Assembly (NCBI GenBank): GCA_035934995.1
Contig: DASYXI010000008.1
Coordinates: forward strand, 1 to 34,755
Direction: 5' to 3'
Origin: REEB95 sp035934995
Lineage (GTDB): Bacteria > Pseudomonadota > Alphaproteobacteria > ATCC43930 > CGMCC-115725
DNA: 34,755 nucleotides
The position numbers were made by a program, and so were the translations under genes. The notes below the pieces were generated by a model, which had not been told where the DNA came from, did not search any database, and saw only the letters and a program-made list of their open reading frames with translations. Positions 1-6,381 of the stretch are shown here, in pieces. Each line of letters starts with the position of its first letter. The first letter of the stretch is position 1.

Positions 1-464
1 AGCTTGGTCAGCGCGGCCTTACCGTAGATGCCGGCCGGCACCGCCGCTGGATCGGCCATCGCCAAGGGGCCATTCTTGAGGTGCGACAGCAGATCGACGC
101 CGGGCGCGAGGTCGATCTTGGTGCCGCTCGCCACCGGCGCCACCAGCACCAGTTCGTTGCCGAGCAGGTTGCGGCGGGTCGGCGCCTGGACAAGGTCCTT
201 GCCCTGCAGCTCGTCCATCCATTTGAGGTCGGCGGAGATGAAGATGTCGGCCGGCGCACCGGCTTCGATCTGGCGCGCGAGCGCCGAGCTTGCGGCATAC
301 GACACCCGCACGGTGTCGCCGGTTTCCTTTTCATAGGTGGCGACGGCGGCATCGAGCGCGTTCTTGAGGCTGGCCGCGGCGAAAATCGTGAACGTTCCGG
401 CCTGTGCCGGAGCGAGTGGAAACAACGTCAACAGAATACCGACCAGCAACCAACGCCAGCGCAT
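1..464 (-). CDS. modA: Molybdate ABC transporter substrate-binding protein ModA (5' part only; C-terminus lies outside the window)
   Basis: Reading from the ATG at 464, the first 154 codons run open to the window edge, so the C-terminal part is missing. The product starts with a Sec signal peptide: a basic MRWRW start, a hydrophobic run, then an APAQA|GTFTIF cleavage site. The mature start matches ModA: TIFAAASLKNALD, then SYAASSALARQIEAGAPADIFISAD, where the oxyanion-binding serines are expected, and NLLGNELVLVAP. ModA is the periplasmic receptor that delivers molybdate or tungstate to ModBC, feeding molybdenum cofactor synthesis. The start is supported by an AAGGAG Shine-Dalgarno 6 nt upstream. 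A ModE-type operator lies directly in front of that site, so repression by Mo-ModE is likely. The modBC genes would be expected beyond coordinate 1. Confidence 0.93.
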   Translation of the reverse strand, partial: MRWRWLLVGILLTLFPLAPAQAGTFTIFAAASLKNALDAAVATYEKETGDTVRVSYAASSALARQIEAGAPADIFISADLKWMDELQGKDLVQAPTRRNLLGNELVLVAPVASGTKIDLAPGVDLLSHLKNGPLAMADPAAVPAGIYGKAALTK

Positions 465-476
465 GAGTCTCTCCTT

Positions 477-500
477 CGTTATATACCGAAAGATATAACG
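477..500 (-). promoter_or_regulatory. ModE-binding Mo-box upstream of modA
   Basis: The sequence is a perfect inverted repeat, CGTTATAT-N8-ATATAACG. It closely matches the known ModE consensus of two TATATA/ATAACG half-sites around a short spacer. It ends next to the modA Shine-Dalgarno (471-476), so bound ModE would block transcription start or early elongation. The sequence match and its position are observed; repression by molybdate-loaded ModE is inferred from the family. Confidence 0.85.
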
Positions 501-541
501 TAAAACGCCAGCCAAGAAAGAATTTCGTTAGCCCGCCACAA

Positions 542-1528
542 CTAAAGCAGCGAGTCGACGACCCGGTCGGGCGGCCGGTGGCCGTCGGCGAAGGCCTTGA
601 TGTTGAGGATGACGCGCTGGCCGGTGTCGATGCGACCTTCGAGGGTCGCCGAACCCATGTGCGGCAGCAGCACGACGCGATCGAGCGCTAGCAGCTGGGC
701 GTTGACCAGGGGCTCGCGCTCGAATACGTCGAGGCCGGCGCCGGCAATGGCGCGTTCGACGAGCATACGCGTCAGCGCTTCCTCGTCGATGACTTCGCCG
801 CGCGAGGTGTTGACCAGGATCGCCGTCGGCCGCAGCAGCTTGAGGCGGCGGGCCGACAACAGATGGAACGTGGCGGGCGTGCGCGGGCAGTTGATCGAGA
901 CGATGTCCATGCGCGCCAGCATGGCGTCGAGGCTTTCCCAGTAGGTCGCCTCGAGCTCCTGTTCGACGTCGGGATCGACGCGGTGGCGATTGTGGTAGTG
1001 GATCGACAGACCGAAGCCGCGCGCGCGCCGCGCCACGGCCGAGCCGATGCGGCCCATGCCAACGATGCCGAGGCGTTTGCCCCATAGCCGGCTGCCGAGC
1101 ATGAATGTCGGACTCCAGCCCAGCCAATGGCCATCGCGCAACAGGCGCTCGCCTTCGCTGACCCGACGCGCCACCGCCAGGATCAGCGCCATGGTCATGT
1201 CGGCGGTGTCTTCGGTCAGCACGCCGGGCGTGTTGGTGACGATGATGCCCTTGGCCTTGGCGGCCGCCAGGTCGATGTGGTCGACGCCGTTGCTGAACGA
1301 GGCGATGAGCTTCAGCCGTTCGCCGCCAGCGCCGATGATGTCGGCATCGATGCGGTCGGTGACCGTCGGCACCAGTACGTCCGCTTCGGCCATCGCGACT
1401 TTGAGCTGATCCGTCGTGAACGGTGTGTCGCTGTCGTTCAGCCGCGCGTCGAACAGCTCCATCATCCGGGTCTCGACGACATCCGGCAGCTTGCGCGTGA
1501 CCACGACCAGCGGCTTTTTCGCCGACAT
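542..1528 (-). CDS. D-2-hydroxyacid dehydrogenase, glyoxylate/hydroxypyruvate reductase type
   Basis: NAD(P)-dependent reduction of glyoxylate or hydroxypyruvate to glycolate or D-glycerate is the most likely reaction; related D-2-hydroxyacids remain possible. The 328-aa length is normal for the family. Visible signatures are the nucleotide-binding loop IVGMGRIGSAVA near residue 155, and the catalytic Arg in NTSRGEVIDEEAL, Glu in FEREP and His in LPHMGSAT. The SFSNGVDHIDL segment is the usual substrate-loop region of GyaR/GhrB proteins. I chose the ATG at 1528 because GAGGGAGAG sits about 9 nt upstream; an in-frame start 24 nt further up adds an unconserved basic tail. It stands alone: modA lies downstream on the same strand after the Mo-box, and the EamA gene diverges upstream. 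No regulator is visible. Confidence 0.88.
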   Translation of the reverse strand: MSAKKPLVVVTRKLPDVVETRMMELFDARLNDSDTPFTTDQLKVAMAEADVLVPTVTDRIDADIIGAGGERLKLIASFSNGVDHIDLAAAKAKGIIVTNTPGVLTEDTADMTMALILAVARRVSEGERLLRDGHWLGWSPTFMLGSRLWGKRLGIVGMGRIGSAVARRARGFGLSIHYHNRHRVDPDVEQELEATYWESLDAMLARMDIVSINCPRTPATFHLLSARRLKLLRPTAILVNTSRGEVIDEEALTRMLVERAIAGAGLDVFEREPLVNAQLLALDRVVLLPHMGSATLEGRIDTGQRVILNIKAFADGHRPPDRVVDSLL

Positions 1529-1636
1529 CGGCTTCGCTCTCCCTCGGCGCAAGGCCTAGCAAGCGCGCTGGCGGGTGTCCAGCCATGCGCGGTGCACCCT
1601 TGACCCGGCGCGGCATCGACGGCGACAAGGGACGCG

Positions 1637-2545
1637 ATGGACCAAACGGGCGAGCGGCCGGCGGCGGTTTTCGCGGCGGCGATGGTGTCGGTGGTTTTCT
1701 TCGCGCTTAGCGGGCCGCTGACCCGGGCGATCGCCGACGACATCGACCCGTTGCTTTTGGGCATGCGGCCGGCGGCGGCGGCGCTCGCCGCGATTCCACT
1801 GATCGTGGCGTTGCGGCTGCGCGGCCCGCGCAATCGGCATGAGTGGACGCTGCTGGCGCTGTCGGCGGCCGGCAGCTTCATCGCCTTTCCGCTGCTATTC
1901 ACGCTCGGTCAGGCGCAGACCTCGGCGACTCACGGCGCGCTCATTCAAGCGGCGATGCCGATCTTCACCGGTCTCGCCGCCGCGATCGTCGAGCGGCGGC
2001 AGCCCGGCTTCTATTGGTGGACGGGCGCCGCGCTGGCGTTTCTCGGCGAAGGGCTGCTGTTCGGGTTCCGCGCCGACGCCGGTTATGCGGTCAGCCTGAC
2101 CGGCGACCTTCTGGTGCTGGCCGCGGCGGCGTTGTCGGCGAGTTCGTACGTCGCGGGCGCACGGCTGTCGGCCTATATCGGCGCCTTGCCGGCGACGTTG
2201 TGGTGCGTCGGCGCCGGCGGCCTGGTGCTGATGCCGTTCGCCGTGGTGCGGATTCCGCTGGTCGATTGGAGCCGTTTCGGCTGGGGCGATTTCATCGCGG
2301 TCGCAACCCTCGCCTATGGCCCCAATCTCACCGCCTTCATCGCGTGGTTTTGGGCGTTGCGCACCGGCGGCGTGCAGCGCGTCGCCGTCTTCCAATTTGC
2401 CGTGCCGCCGCTGTCGGTGCTGATCGCGATCGTCTTCCTCGGCGAGCGTCTGACGCCGTCGCTGATCGTCGCGTTGGCGCTGGTGCTCGGCGGCATCGCC
2501 ATCGCGCGCCACCGAGGCTTGACCCGGTCCCGTCCCGCGGGTTAG
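1637..2545 (+). CDS. EamA/DMT-superfamily transporter (10 TM)
   Basis: A 302-aa inner-membrane protein with about ten hydrophobic segments arranged as two EamA repeats. The first repeat begins FAAAMVSVVFFALSGPLTRAI and ends near residue 130; the second covers about residues 145-290, with the typical end FQFAVPPLSVLIAIVFLGERLTP. Family members export small metabolites such as amino acids or their analogues, but the substrate cannot be read from sequence. AAGGGA lies about 7 nt before the ATG. The SH3-domain gene starts 8 nt after the stop codon, so the two are probably co-transcribed. It diverges from the 2-hydroxyacid dehydrogenase across 108 nt, in which I found no clear promoter. Confidence 0.85.
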   Translation: MDQTGERPAAVFAAAMVSVVFFALSGPLTRAIADDIDPLLLGMRPAAAALAAIPLIVALRLRGPRNRHEWTLLALSAAGSFIAFPLLFTLGQAQTSATHGALIQAAMPIFTGLAAAIVERRQPGFYWWTGAALAFLGEGLLFGFRADAGYAVSLTGDLLVLAAAALSASSYVAGARLSAYIGALPATLWCVGAGGLVLMPFAVVRIPLVDWSRFGWGDFIAVATLAYGPNLTAFIAWFWALRTGGVQRVAVFQFAVPPLSVLIAIVFLGERLTPSLIVALALVLGGIAIARHRGLTRSRPAG

Positions 2546-2553
2546 ACCGCCGC

Positions 2554-3039
2554 ATGATCCGCGTCGTCGCTGCCCTGCTGCTGGCTTGCGCGCTCGCGTT
2601 GCCGGCCGCCGCCGCCGATAAGCCGCAATCTCCGCAATTCATGAGCTTGCGCTCGAACGAGGTGAATCTGCGCGCCGGCCCGGGCGAGCAATATCCGATC
2701 CATTGGGTCTATCGGCGCAAGGGGTTGCCGGTCGAGATTCTCGACAGCTACGACGTGTGGCGGCATGTGCGCGACTGGCAGGGCACCGAGGGCTGGATCC
2801 AAATCCACCTGCTGAGCGCGACGCGCACCGTGATCATCAAGGCCGATACGCGCACGATCTATCAGGAGCCGGCTCGCGATTCGCCGGCGCTCGCCAAGCT
2901 CGAGCCTGGTGTCATCGCCAGCCTGCTCGAGTGCCGCAACGCCTGGTGCCGGGTCGAAACCCACGGCCGGCGCGTCGTCCGCGGCTGGCTGTTGCGCAGC
3001 GAGATCTGGGGCGTCACGCCCGACGAGACCATCGAGTAG
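2554..3039 (+). CDS. Secreted bacterial SH3-domain protein (SH3_4/DUF1058 type)
   Basis: A 161-aa protein with a signal peptide (MIRVVAALLLACALALPAAAA) and two SH3-like repeats. The first, FMSLRSNEVNLRAGPGEQYP, carries the hallmark NLRxGPG motif of bacterial SH3 domains, and WRHVRDWQGTEGWI continues it. The second, residues about 95-155, contains ECRNAWCRVETHGRRVVRGWL. Such proteins are periplasmic and are thought to bind peptidoglycan or peptides; the precise role is unknown. The ATG at 2554 is 8 nt behind the EamA stop and is the first start that gives a signal peptide. The longer frame running back to 1843 overlaps the EamA gene and is only a shadow. Two cysteines near the end (ECRNAWC) could form a disulfide. 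Confidence 0.82.
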   Translation: MIRVVAALLLACALALPAAAADKPQSPQFMSLRSNEVNLRAGPGEQYPIHWVYRRKGLPVEILDSYDVWRHVRDWQGTEGWIQIHLLSATRTVIIKADTRTIYQEPARDSPALAKLEPGVIASLLECRNAWCRVETHGRRVVRGWLLRSEIWGVTPDETIE

Positions 3040-3121
3040 CGGCGTCGCGCCGCGCGACCTACCCGGCCGTTCCGCGCTTTCGAATTTTCACGCCACCCGA
3101 CGTCGGATCGAGGAGATCGGC

Positions 3122-3274
3122 ATGTATTATTACGTCCATTACGGCGTCACCTTCGGCAACGCGCTCGCCATCGCCATGTCGTGGACCACGAACAAGAGCG
3201 TGATCTGGGCGGTGATCGACGGTTTCCTGAGCTGGATATACGTCGTCTATTACGTGCTGGCGCACGTCACCTGA
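3122..3274 (+). CDS. Small (50 aa) two-helix membrane protein
   Basis: The 50-residue product starts MYYYVHYGVTFGNALAIAMS and ends in WIYVVYYVLAHVT. It has two hydrophobic stretches, about residues 8-20 and 27-46, joined by a short WTTNKS linker, and many aromatic residues near the membrane boundary. A strong AGGAG lies 7 nt before the ATG. I do not recognise a characterised family. The composition (one very aromatic amphipathic protein with a good ribosome binding site) argues that it is real. It follows the SH3 gene by 82 nt and ends 12 nt short of the convergent DUF3501 gene, so the two 3' ends face each other with no obvious terminator between them. Confidence 0.7.
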   Translation: MYYYVHYGVTFGNALAIAMSWTTNKSVIWAVIDGFLSWIYVVYYVLAHVT

Positions 3275-3286
3275 CGGGCACGCGCC

Positions 3287-3877
3287 TCAGGCGAGATCGG
3301 CCGCCAACGTCTGACGCGCCGCATCGCTCAGCACCGCGATGTGGTGATAGTGCGGATGCTCGATGCCGACTTCGATCCGCGTGCCCGGCGCGCGGAATTT
3401 TTCCTTCTGCGCCTGGTTGAATCGAAAGCGCATGAACTGAACCGACGAGGCCTTGCCTTCGGGCGACGTGTTCTCGCGCGTCGGATCGGCGTCGCCGACG
3501 ACCTTTTCGCCGGCGACGGAAACGTACATCCGGTTCTCGACGCCGCCGAGTTGGCCGAGAACCCGCGCCCGCTGCACCGGGTCGTCGATTTCGAACATCA
3601 CGGTGGCGATCAGCTCGTCGCCCTTGGGGATGAGCGGGTTGTAGGCGGCCAGCTCGTCGGCGATCTGCGCCTCGCCGCCGCGCTCGACCGCGAGCATTTC
3701 GTGCACCTGGTGCCACATGGTGTCGAAATTCTCGAAGTAGAACGTCGCCAGCGGACCGACCTCGACGCGGCGGTTCTGTTTCAGCGCCGTGATCCGCTGG
3801 CGGTGGGCGCGCCGTTCGCGCTCGTATTGGTCGAGCGGCAGGATGTCGGCGCGGGTGAGCTCGCGGAACTGCGTCAT
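3287..3877 (-). CDS. DUF3501 family protein
   Basis: The 196-aa product starts MTQFRELTRADILPLDQYER and contains VGPLATFYFENFDTMWHQVHEML and QFMRFRFNQAQ, which I recognise as the DUF3501 family. The function is not established. DUF3501 genes recur beside a heterodisulfide-reductase-like Fe-S protein and rubrerythrin, as here, so a role in peroxide or redox stress is a context-based inference. No signal peptide or membrane segment is seen; several His and Glu residues (for example HPHYHH near the end) might bind metal. The ATG at 3877 has AGGAG upstream and overlaps the TGA of the Fe-S gene by 4 nt (ATGA), a typical sign of translational coupling. Confidence 0.85.
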   Translation of the reverse strand: MTQFRELTRADILPLDQYERERRAHRQRITALKQNRRVEVGPLATFYFENFDTMWHQVHEMLAVERGGEAQIADELAAYNPLIPKGDELIATVMFEIDDPVQRARVLGQLGGVENRMYVSVAGEKVVGDADPTRENTSPEGKASSVQFMRFRFNQAQKEKFRAPGTRIEVGIEHPHYHHIAVLSDAARQTLAADLA

Positions 3878-5229
3878 GCGGATTTCTCCTGCGGCAGCAC
3901 GCCATAGGCGAGCGCCAGCAATTCGATCGGGTGATAGGTCTCGGCCGGCGCCTTGCCCTCGTCGCCGAGCATCGCCATGCCCTGGCGGATGTGCGTCGCC
4001 GCCAGCGGGCATTCCGACGCGAGATAGGCCTTGTCCGCCTTGGCGGCGGCGCGCGCCACCGGCTTGCCGACCTTGATCGCGGTGTCGAAATTTTCCTTCA
4101 TCACGCCCCACGAGCCGCCATGGCCGGAACAGCGTTCGATCACGGTGAGCTCGGTGGTCGGCACCAGACGCAGCATCTCGGCGGCTTTCTGGCCCATATT
4201 CTGTGCCCGCGCGTGACAGGCGATGTGGACGGCAACGCCGCCGGCGAGCGGCGACAGGCCGCCGGCCAGGCCCTCTTTCTTGGCGATCGCGACCAGATAT
4301 TCGCTGGCGTCGAACGTCGCGCGCGCCAGCAGCTTGACGTCGGAATCGTCCGGCACCAACAGCGGCCATTCGAATTTCAGCATCAGCGCACAGGACGGCA
4401 CCGGCGCCACCACGTCGTAGCCTTGCTCGATCTTGGGCCGCAACGCCTGGGCGACCCGCTTCGCCGTCGCCGCAACGCGCGCGAGATCGCCGCGCTCGAA
4501 TTGCGGCATGCCGCAGCAGCCGGGATAGGCCGCCTCGGTTGCAACGCCGTTTTTCGCCAGAACGGCGCGTAGCGCCTCGCCGATGCGCGGATGGTGATAG
4601 TTGACGAAGCAGGTGGCATAGATCAGCGCCTTGCGGCCAAAGGCCGGCGCGTCCCGATCAATCGCCGGCGCCTGGGCCTGCGCGCGCATGACGAAGGTGC
4701 GGCCGGCGAATTTCGGCAGTTCGGCGCGGCGATCGACGCCCGCCGTCTTTTCCATCACCGGACGCGTCAGGCGGTTGCCAGTCGACGTCGCCCAGTTGGC
4801 GAGGACCGATACTTTCCCGCCAAGAGTCCCGTTGCGATCGGTCTCGGCGAGCTGCCGCTGCGCGAAACCGCCGCCGTTCTGCTTCGTCTGTGCCGCGCGA
4901 TAGCGCAGCATGGTATGGGGAAAATCGAGATTGAATTCGTGCGGCGGCACGTAGGGACACTTCGTCATAAAGCACAGGTCGCAGAGCGTGCAGGCCTCGG
5001 CGACGCGGGCGTAATCCTTGCGGTCGACGCCTTCGAGTTCGTTCGGGCTGGCATCGATCATGTCGAACAGCCGCGGAAAGCTGTCGCACAAATTGAAGCA
5101 GCGGCGGCAGCCGTGACAGATCTCGAAGATGCGATGCATCTCCGCCTCGACCTTGGCGATGTCGTAGAAGTCGGCGTCTTGCCAAGGAATCGCGTGCCGC
5201 GTCGGCGCTTCGAGGCTGCCTTCCCGCAT
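3874..5229 (-). CDS. Two-cluster Fe-S oxidoreductase, GlpC/HdrD-like, with CCG domains
   Basis: A 451-aa soluble protein in three parts. The N-terminal ferredoxin-like region has CxxCxxCxxxC (C38, C41, C44, C48) and CxxCxxCxxxxC (C80, C83, C86, C91), enough for two [4Fe-4S] clusters; the second has four residues rather than the common three before its last Cys. The first cysteine-rich CCG domain includes YATCFVNYHHPRIG and AYPGCCGMPQF. The second carries HIACHARAQNMG and a variant motif, ERCSGHGGSWG, in place of the usual CC. Relatives pass electrons to membrane or cytosolic acceptors; the partner here is unknown. It follows rubrerythrin after an intrinsic terminator and overlaps the DUF3501 start, which suggests an electron-supply role for peroxide reduction. 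The start at 5229 lacks a strong Shine-Dalgarno. Confidence 0.85.
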   Translation of the reverse strand: MREGSLEAPTRHAIPWQDADFYDIAKVEAEMHRIFEICHGCRRCFNLCDSFPRLFDMIDASPNELEGVDRKDYARVAEACTLCDLCFMTKCPYVPPHEFNLDFPHTMLRYRAAQTKQNGGGFAQRQLAETDRNGTLGGKVSVLANWATSTGNRLTRPVMEKTAGVDRRAELPKFAGRTFVMRAQAQAPAIDRDAPAFGRKALIYATCFVNYHHPRIGEALRAVLAKNGVATEAAYPGCCGMPQFERGDLARVAATAKRVAQALRPKIEQGYDVVAPVPSCALMLKFEWPLLVPDDSDVKLLARATFDASEYLVAIAKKEGLAGGLSPLAGGVAVHIACHARAQNMGQKAAEMLRLVPTTELTVIERCSGHGGSWGVMKENFDTAIKVGKPVARAAAKADKAYLASECPLAATHIRQGMAMLGDEGKAPAETYHPIELLALAYGVLPQEKSA

Positions 5230-5243
5230 CGAAAATTCCCGCT

Positions 5244-5277
5244 AAAAACGGCGGGGAGCGCCAAAGCGCTCCCCGCC
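5244..5277 (-). terminator. Strong intrinsic terminator between rubrerythrin and the Fe-S gene
   Basis: Read on the minus strand, a perfect 12-bp stem (GGCGGGGAGCGC with GCGCTCCCCGCC) closes a TTTG tetraloop and is followed by GTTTTTAG. It begins 17 nt past the rubrerythrin stop and its U-tract ends 14 nt before the Fe-S start codon. It therefore either insulates the genes or limits read-through so that rubrerythrin is made in excess of its neighbours. Confidence 0.88.
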
Positions 5278-5294
5278 CAAACGTTCAGGCCGGA

Positions 5295-5711
5295 TCAGCC
5301 CAAGGTGTCGAGCGCTTTCTGGAAGCGGCCAGCGTGCGACTTTTCGGCTTTGGCGAGCGTCTCGAACCAGTCGGCGATCTCGGTGAAGCCTTCCTGCCGG
5401 GCGGTCTTGGCCATGCCCGGATACATGTCGGTGTATTCGTGGGTCTCGCCGGCGATGGCGGCCGCGAGATTCTTCTTGGTGTCGCCGATCGGCTTGCCGG
5501 TCGCCGGGTCACCGACCTCTTCGAGAAACTCGAGATGGCCGTGCGCGTGGCCGGTCTCGCCTTCCGCCGTCGAGCGGAACACCGTCGAGACGTCGTTATG
5601 GCCTTCGACGTCGGCCTTTTGGGCGAAATAGAGATAGCGGCGATTGGCCTGGCTTTCGCCGGCGAATGCATCCTTCAGGTTCTGCTCGGTCTTCGAGCCT
5701 TTCAACGCCAT
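5295..5711 (-). CDS. Rubrerythrin, ferritin-like diiron peroxidase lacking the rubredoxin domain
   Basis: A 138-aa four-helix protein that reduces hydrogen peroxide at a diiron centre in the cytoplasm. The ligand set is complete: E19 (FAGESQAN), E52 and H55 (ExxH), E89 and E92 (AGETHEY), and E123 and H126 (AEKSH). The C-terminal rubredoxin domain of classical rubrerythrin, with its two CxxC motifs, is absent, so electrons must come from another protein; the Fe-S protein encoded downstream is an obvious candidate by inference. AGGAGG lies 6 nt before the ATG, implying high translation. A promoter and an AT-rich palindrome lie upstream, and the gene ends at a strong terminator. Confidence 0.93.
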   Translation of the reverse strand: MALKGSKTEQNLKDAFAGESQANRRYLYFAQKADVEGHNDVSTVFRSTAEGETGHAHGHLEFLEEVGDPATGKPIGDTKKNLAAAIAGETHEYTDMYPGMAKTARQEGFTEIADWFETLAKAEKSHAGRFQKALDTLG

Positions 5712-5773
5712 GAGAAACCTCCTCGGGTTTGGAAAATCGCTCGGCCGACGACGATCGCGTCCGCCATCGGTCC

Positions 5774-5802
5774 TATATGAACCCGTGGCACGGTCGAGTC
5801 AA
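5774..5802 (-). promoter_or_regulatory. Candidate sigma-70 promoter of rubrerythrin
   Basis: On the minus strand TTGACT is followed after 17 nt by CATATA, about 60 nt before the rubrerythrin ATG. The spacing is ideal and the -35 has five of six consensus bases; the -10 is weaker. This is read from sequence only. Confidence 0.5.
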
Positions 5803-5815
5803 TAGTCTAGAACAG

Positions 5816-5828
5816 CTATAATTTATAG
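5816..5828. promoter_or_regulatory. AT-rich 13-bp palindrome, possible Fur-family (PerR/Irr-like) operator
   Basis: CTATAATTTATAG is a perfect 6-1-6 inverted repeat just upstream of the predicted rubrerythrin -35. A partial copy, CCTATAAT, lies at 5842-5849. The TATAA/TTATA half-sites recall PerR-type boxes, although those are two bases longer, and an irr gene is adjacent. Binding by Irr or another Fur-family protein is inferred. Confidence 0.4.
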
Positions 5829-5860
5829 GGTAACTAGCAGACCTATAATGTGAAAATGGC

Positions 5861-6289
5861 CTACTGGCGGGCCTTTGCGGCGGCCTTTTCGACCCGCACC
5901 ACGACGTCGACGCGGCGGATCGAGCCGCCGTCCGGCGGCGGGGGGACGTTGCTGACGGCGATGCTATCGCCCGGAATGTCGCGCAACGTGCCGTTGTCTT
6001 CGTAGAAGAAATGGTGGTGATCGCTGACGTTGGTATCGAAATAGGAGCGGCCTGGATTGATCACCACTTCGCGGAGCAAGCCGGCGGCGACGAACTGATG
6101 CAGCGTGTTGTAGACCGTGGCCAGGGAAACCGGCACCTGCGCCGCCAGCGCCTCGCCGTGCAGCTCTTCGGCCGCCACGTGGCGGTCGCCCTTTTCGAAC
6201 AGCAGTCGCGCCAAAGCCAACCGCTGCCGGGTCGGCCGTAGCCGCGCGGCGCGGAGCAATTCGAGCGCGTTGGCAAAAGGACGGGTCAC
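5861..6289 (-). CDS. irr: Irr, Fur-family iron response regulator
   Basis: The 142-aa product has an N-terminal winged helix (RPTRQRLALARLLF, then SLATVYNTLHQFVAAGLL) and a dimerisation domain. The stretch YFDTNVSDHHHFFYEDNG (HHH at 91-93) followed by RDIPGD is the Irr signature, distinguishing it from Fur, Zur and PerR; the His-rich segment binds haem in characterised Irr proteins. It has no cysteine at all, so both structural CxxC zinc motifs and the Cys-Pro haem motif of Bradyrhizobium Irr are absent, as in Rhizobium-type Irr. Irr represses haem synthesis and activates iron-saving genes. The only good start is GTG at 6289; it has no Shine-Dalgarno, and a TATATA box lies 5 nt upstream, so the mRNA may be nearly leaderless. 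Confidence 0.88.
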   Translation of the reverse strand: MTRPFANALELLRAARLRPTRQRLALARLLFEKGDRHVAAEELHGEALAAQVPVSLATVYNTLHQFVAAGLLREVVINPGRSYFDTNVSDHHHFFYEDNGTLRDIPGDSIAVSNVPPPPDGGSIRRVDVVVRVEKAAAKARQ

Positions 6290-6317
6290 GGCGGGTATAT
6301 AGGGTGGGGCCAGCCAG

Positions 6318-6356
6318 AAAAATAGAGGGGCTCTAAATTACCTCAGAATAGCCCCT
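6318..6356 (-). terminator. Probable intrinsic terminator after the histidine kinase gene
   Basis: On the minus strand AGGGGCT and AGCCCCT form a 7-bp stem around a 17-nt loop, followed by CTATTTTTC. It begins 25 nt after the kinase stop. The large loop lowers confidence. Confidence 0.5.
6323..6335. promoter_or_regulatory. TAGAG-N3-CTCTA palindrome upstream of irr
   Basis: The 5-3-5 inverted repeat lies about 34 nt before the irr GTG and overlaps the terminator stem. Its TTTAGAG/CTCTA arrangement resembles the iron-control elements bound by Irr, so autoregulation is possible. The match is partial. Confidence 0.3.
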
Positions 6357-6381
6357 TGGCAAAGGACAGAATCGGCCCGCT

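Noticed and set aside
1..352. Minus-strand 114-aa frame and plus-strand frames over modA
   Set aside because: They are out of frame with the ModA sequence, which reads open from 464 to the window edge.
1843..2553. N-terminal extension of the SH3-domain protein
   Set aside because: It lies in another frame over the EamA gene; the ATG at 2554 gives a proper signal peptide.
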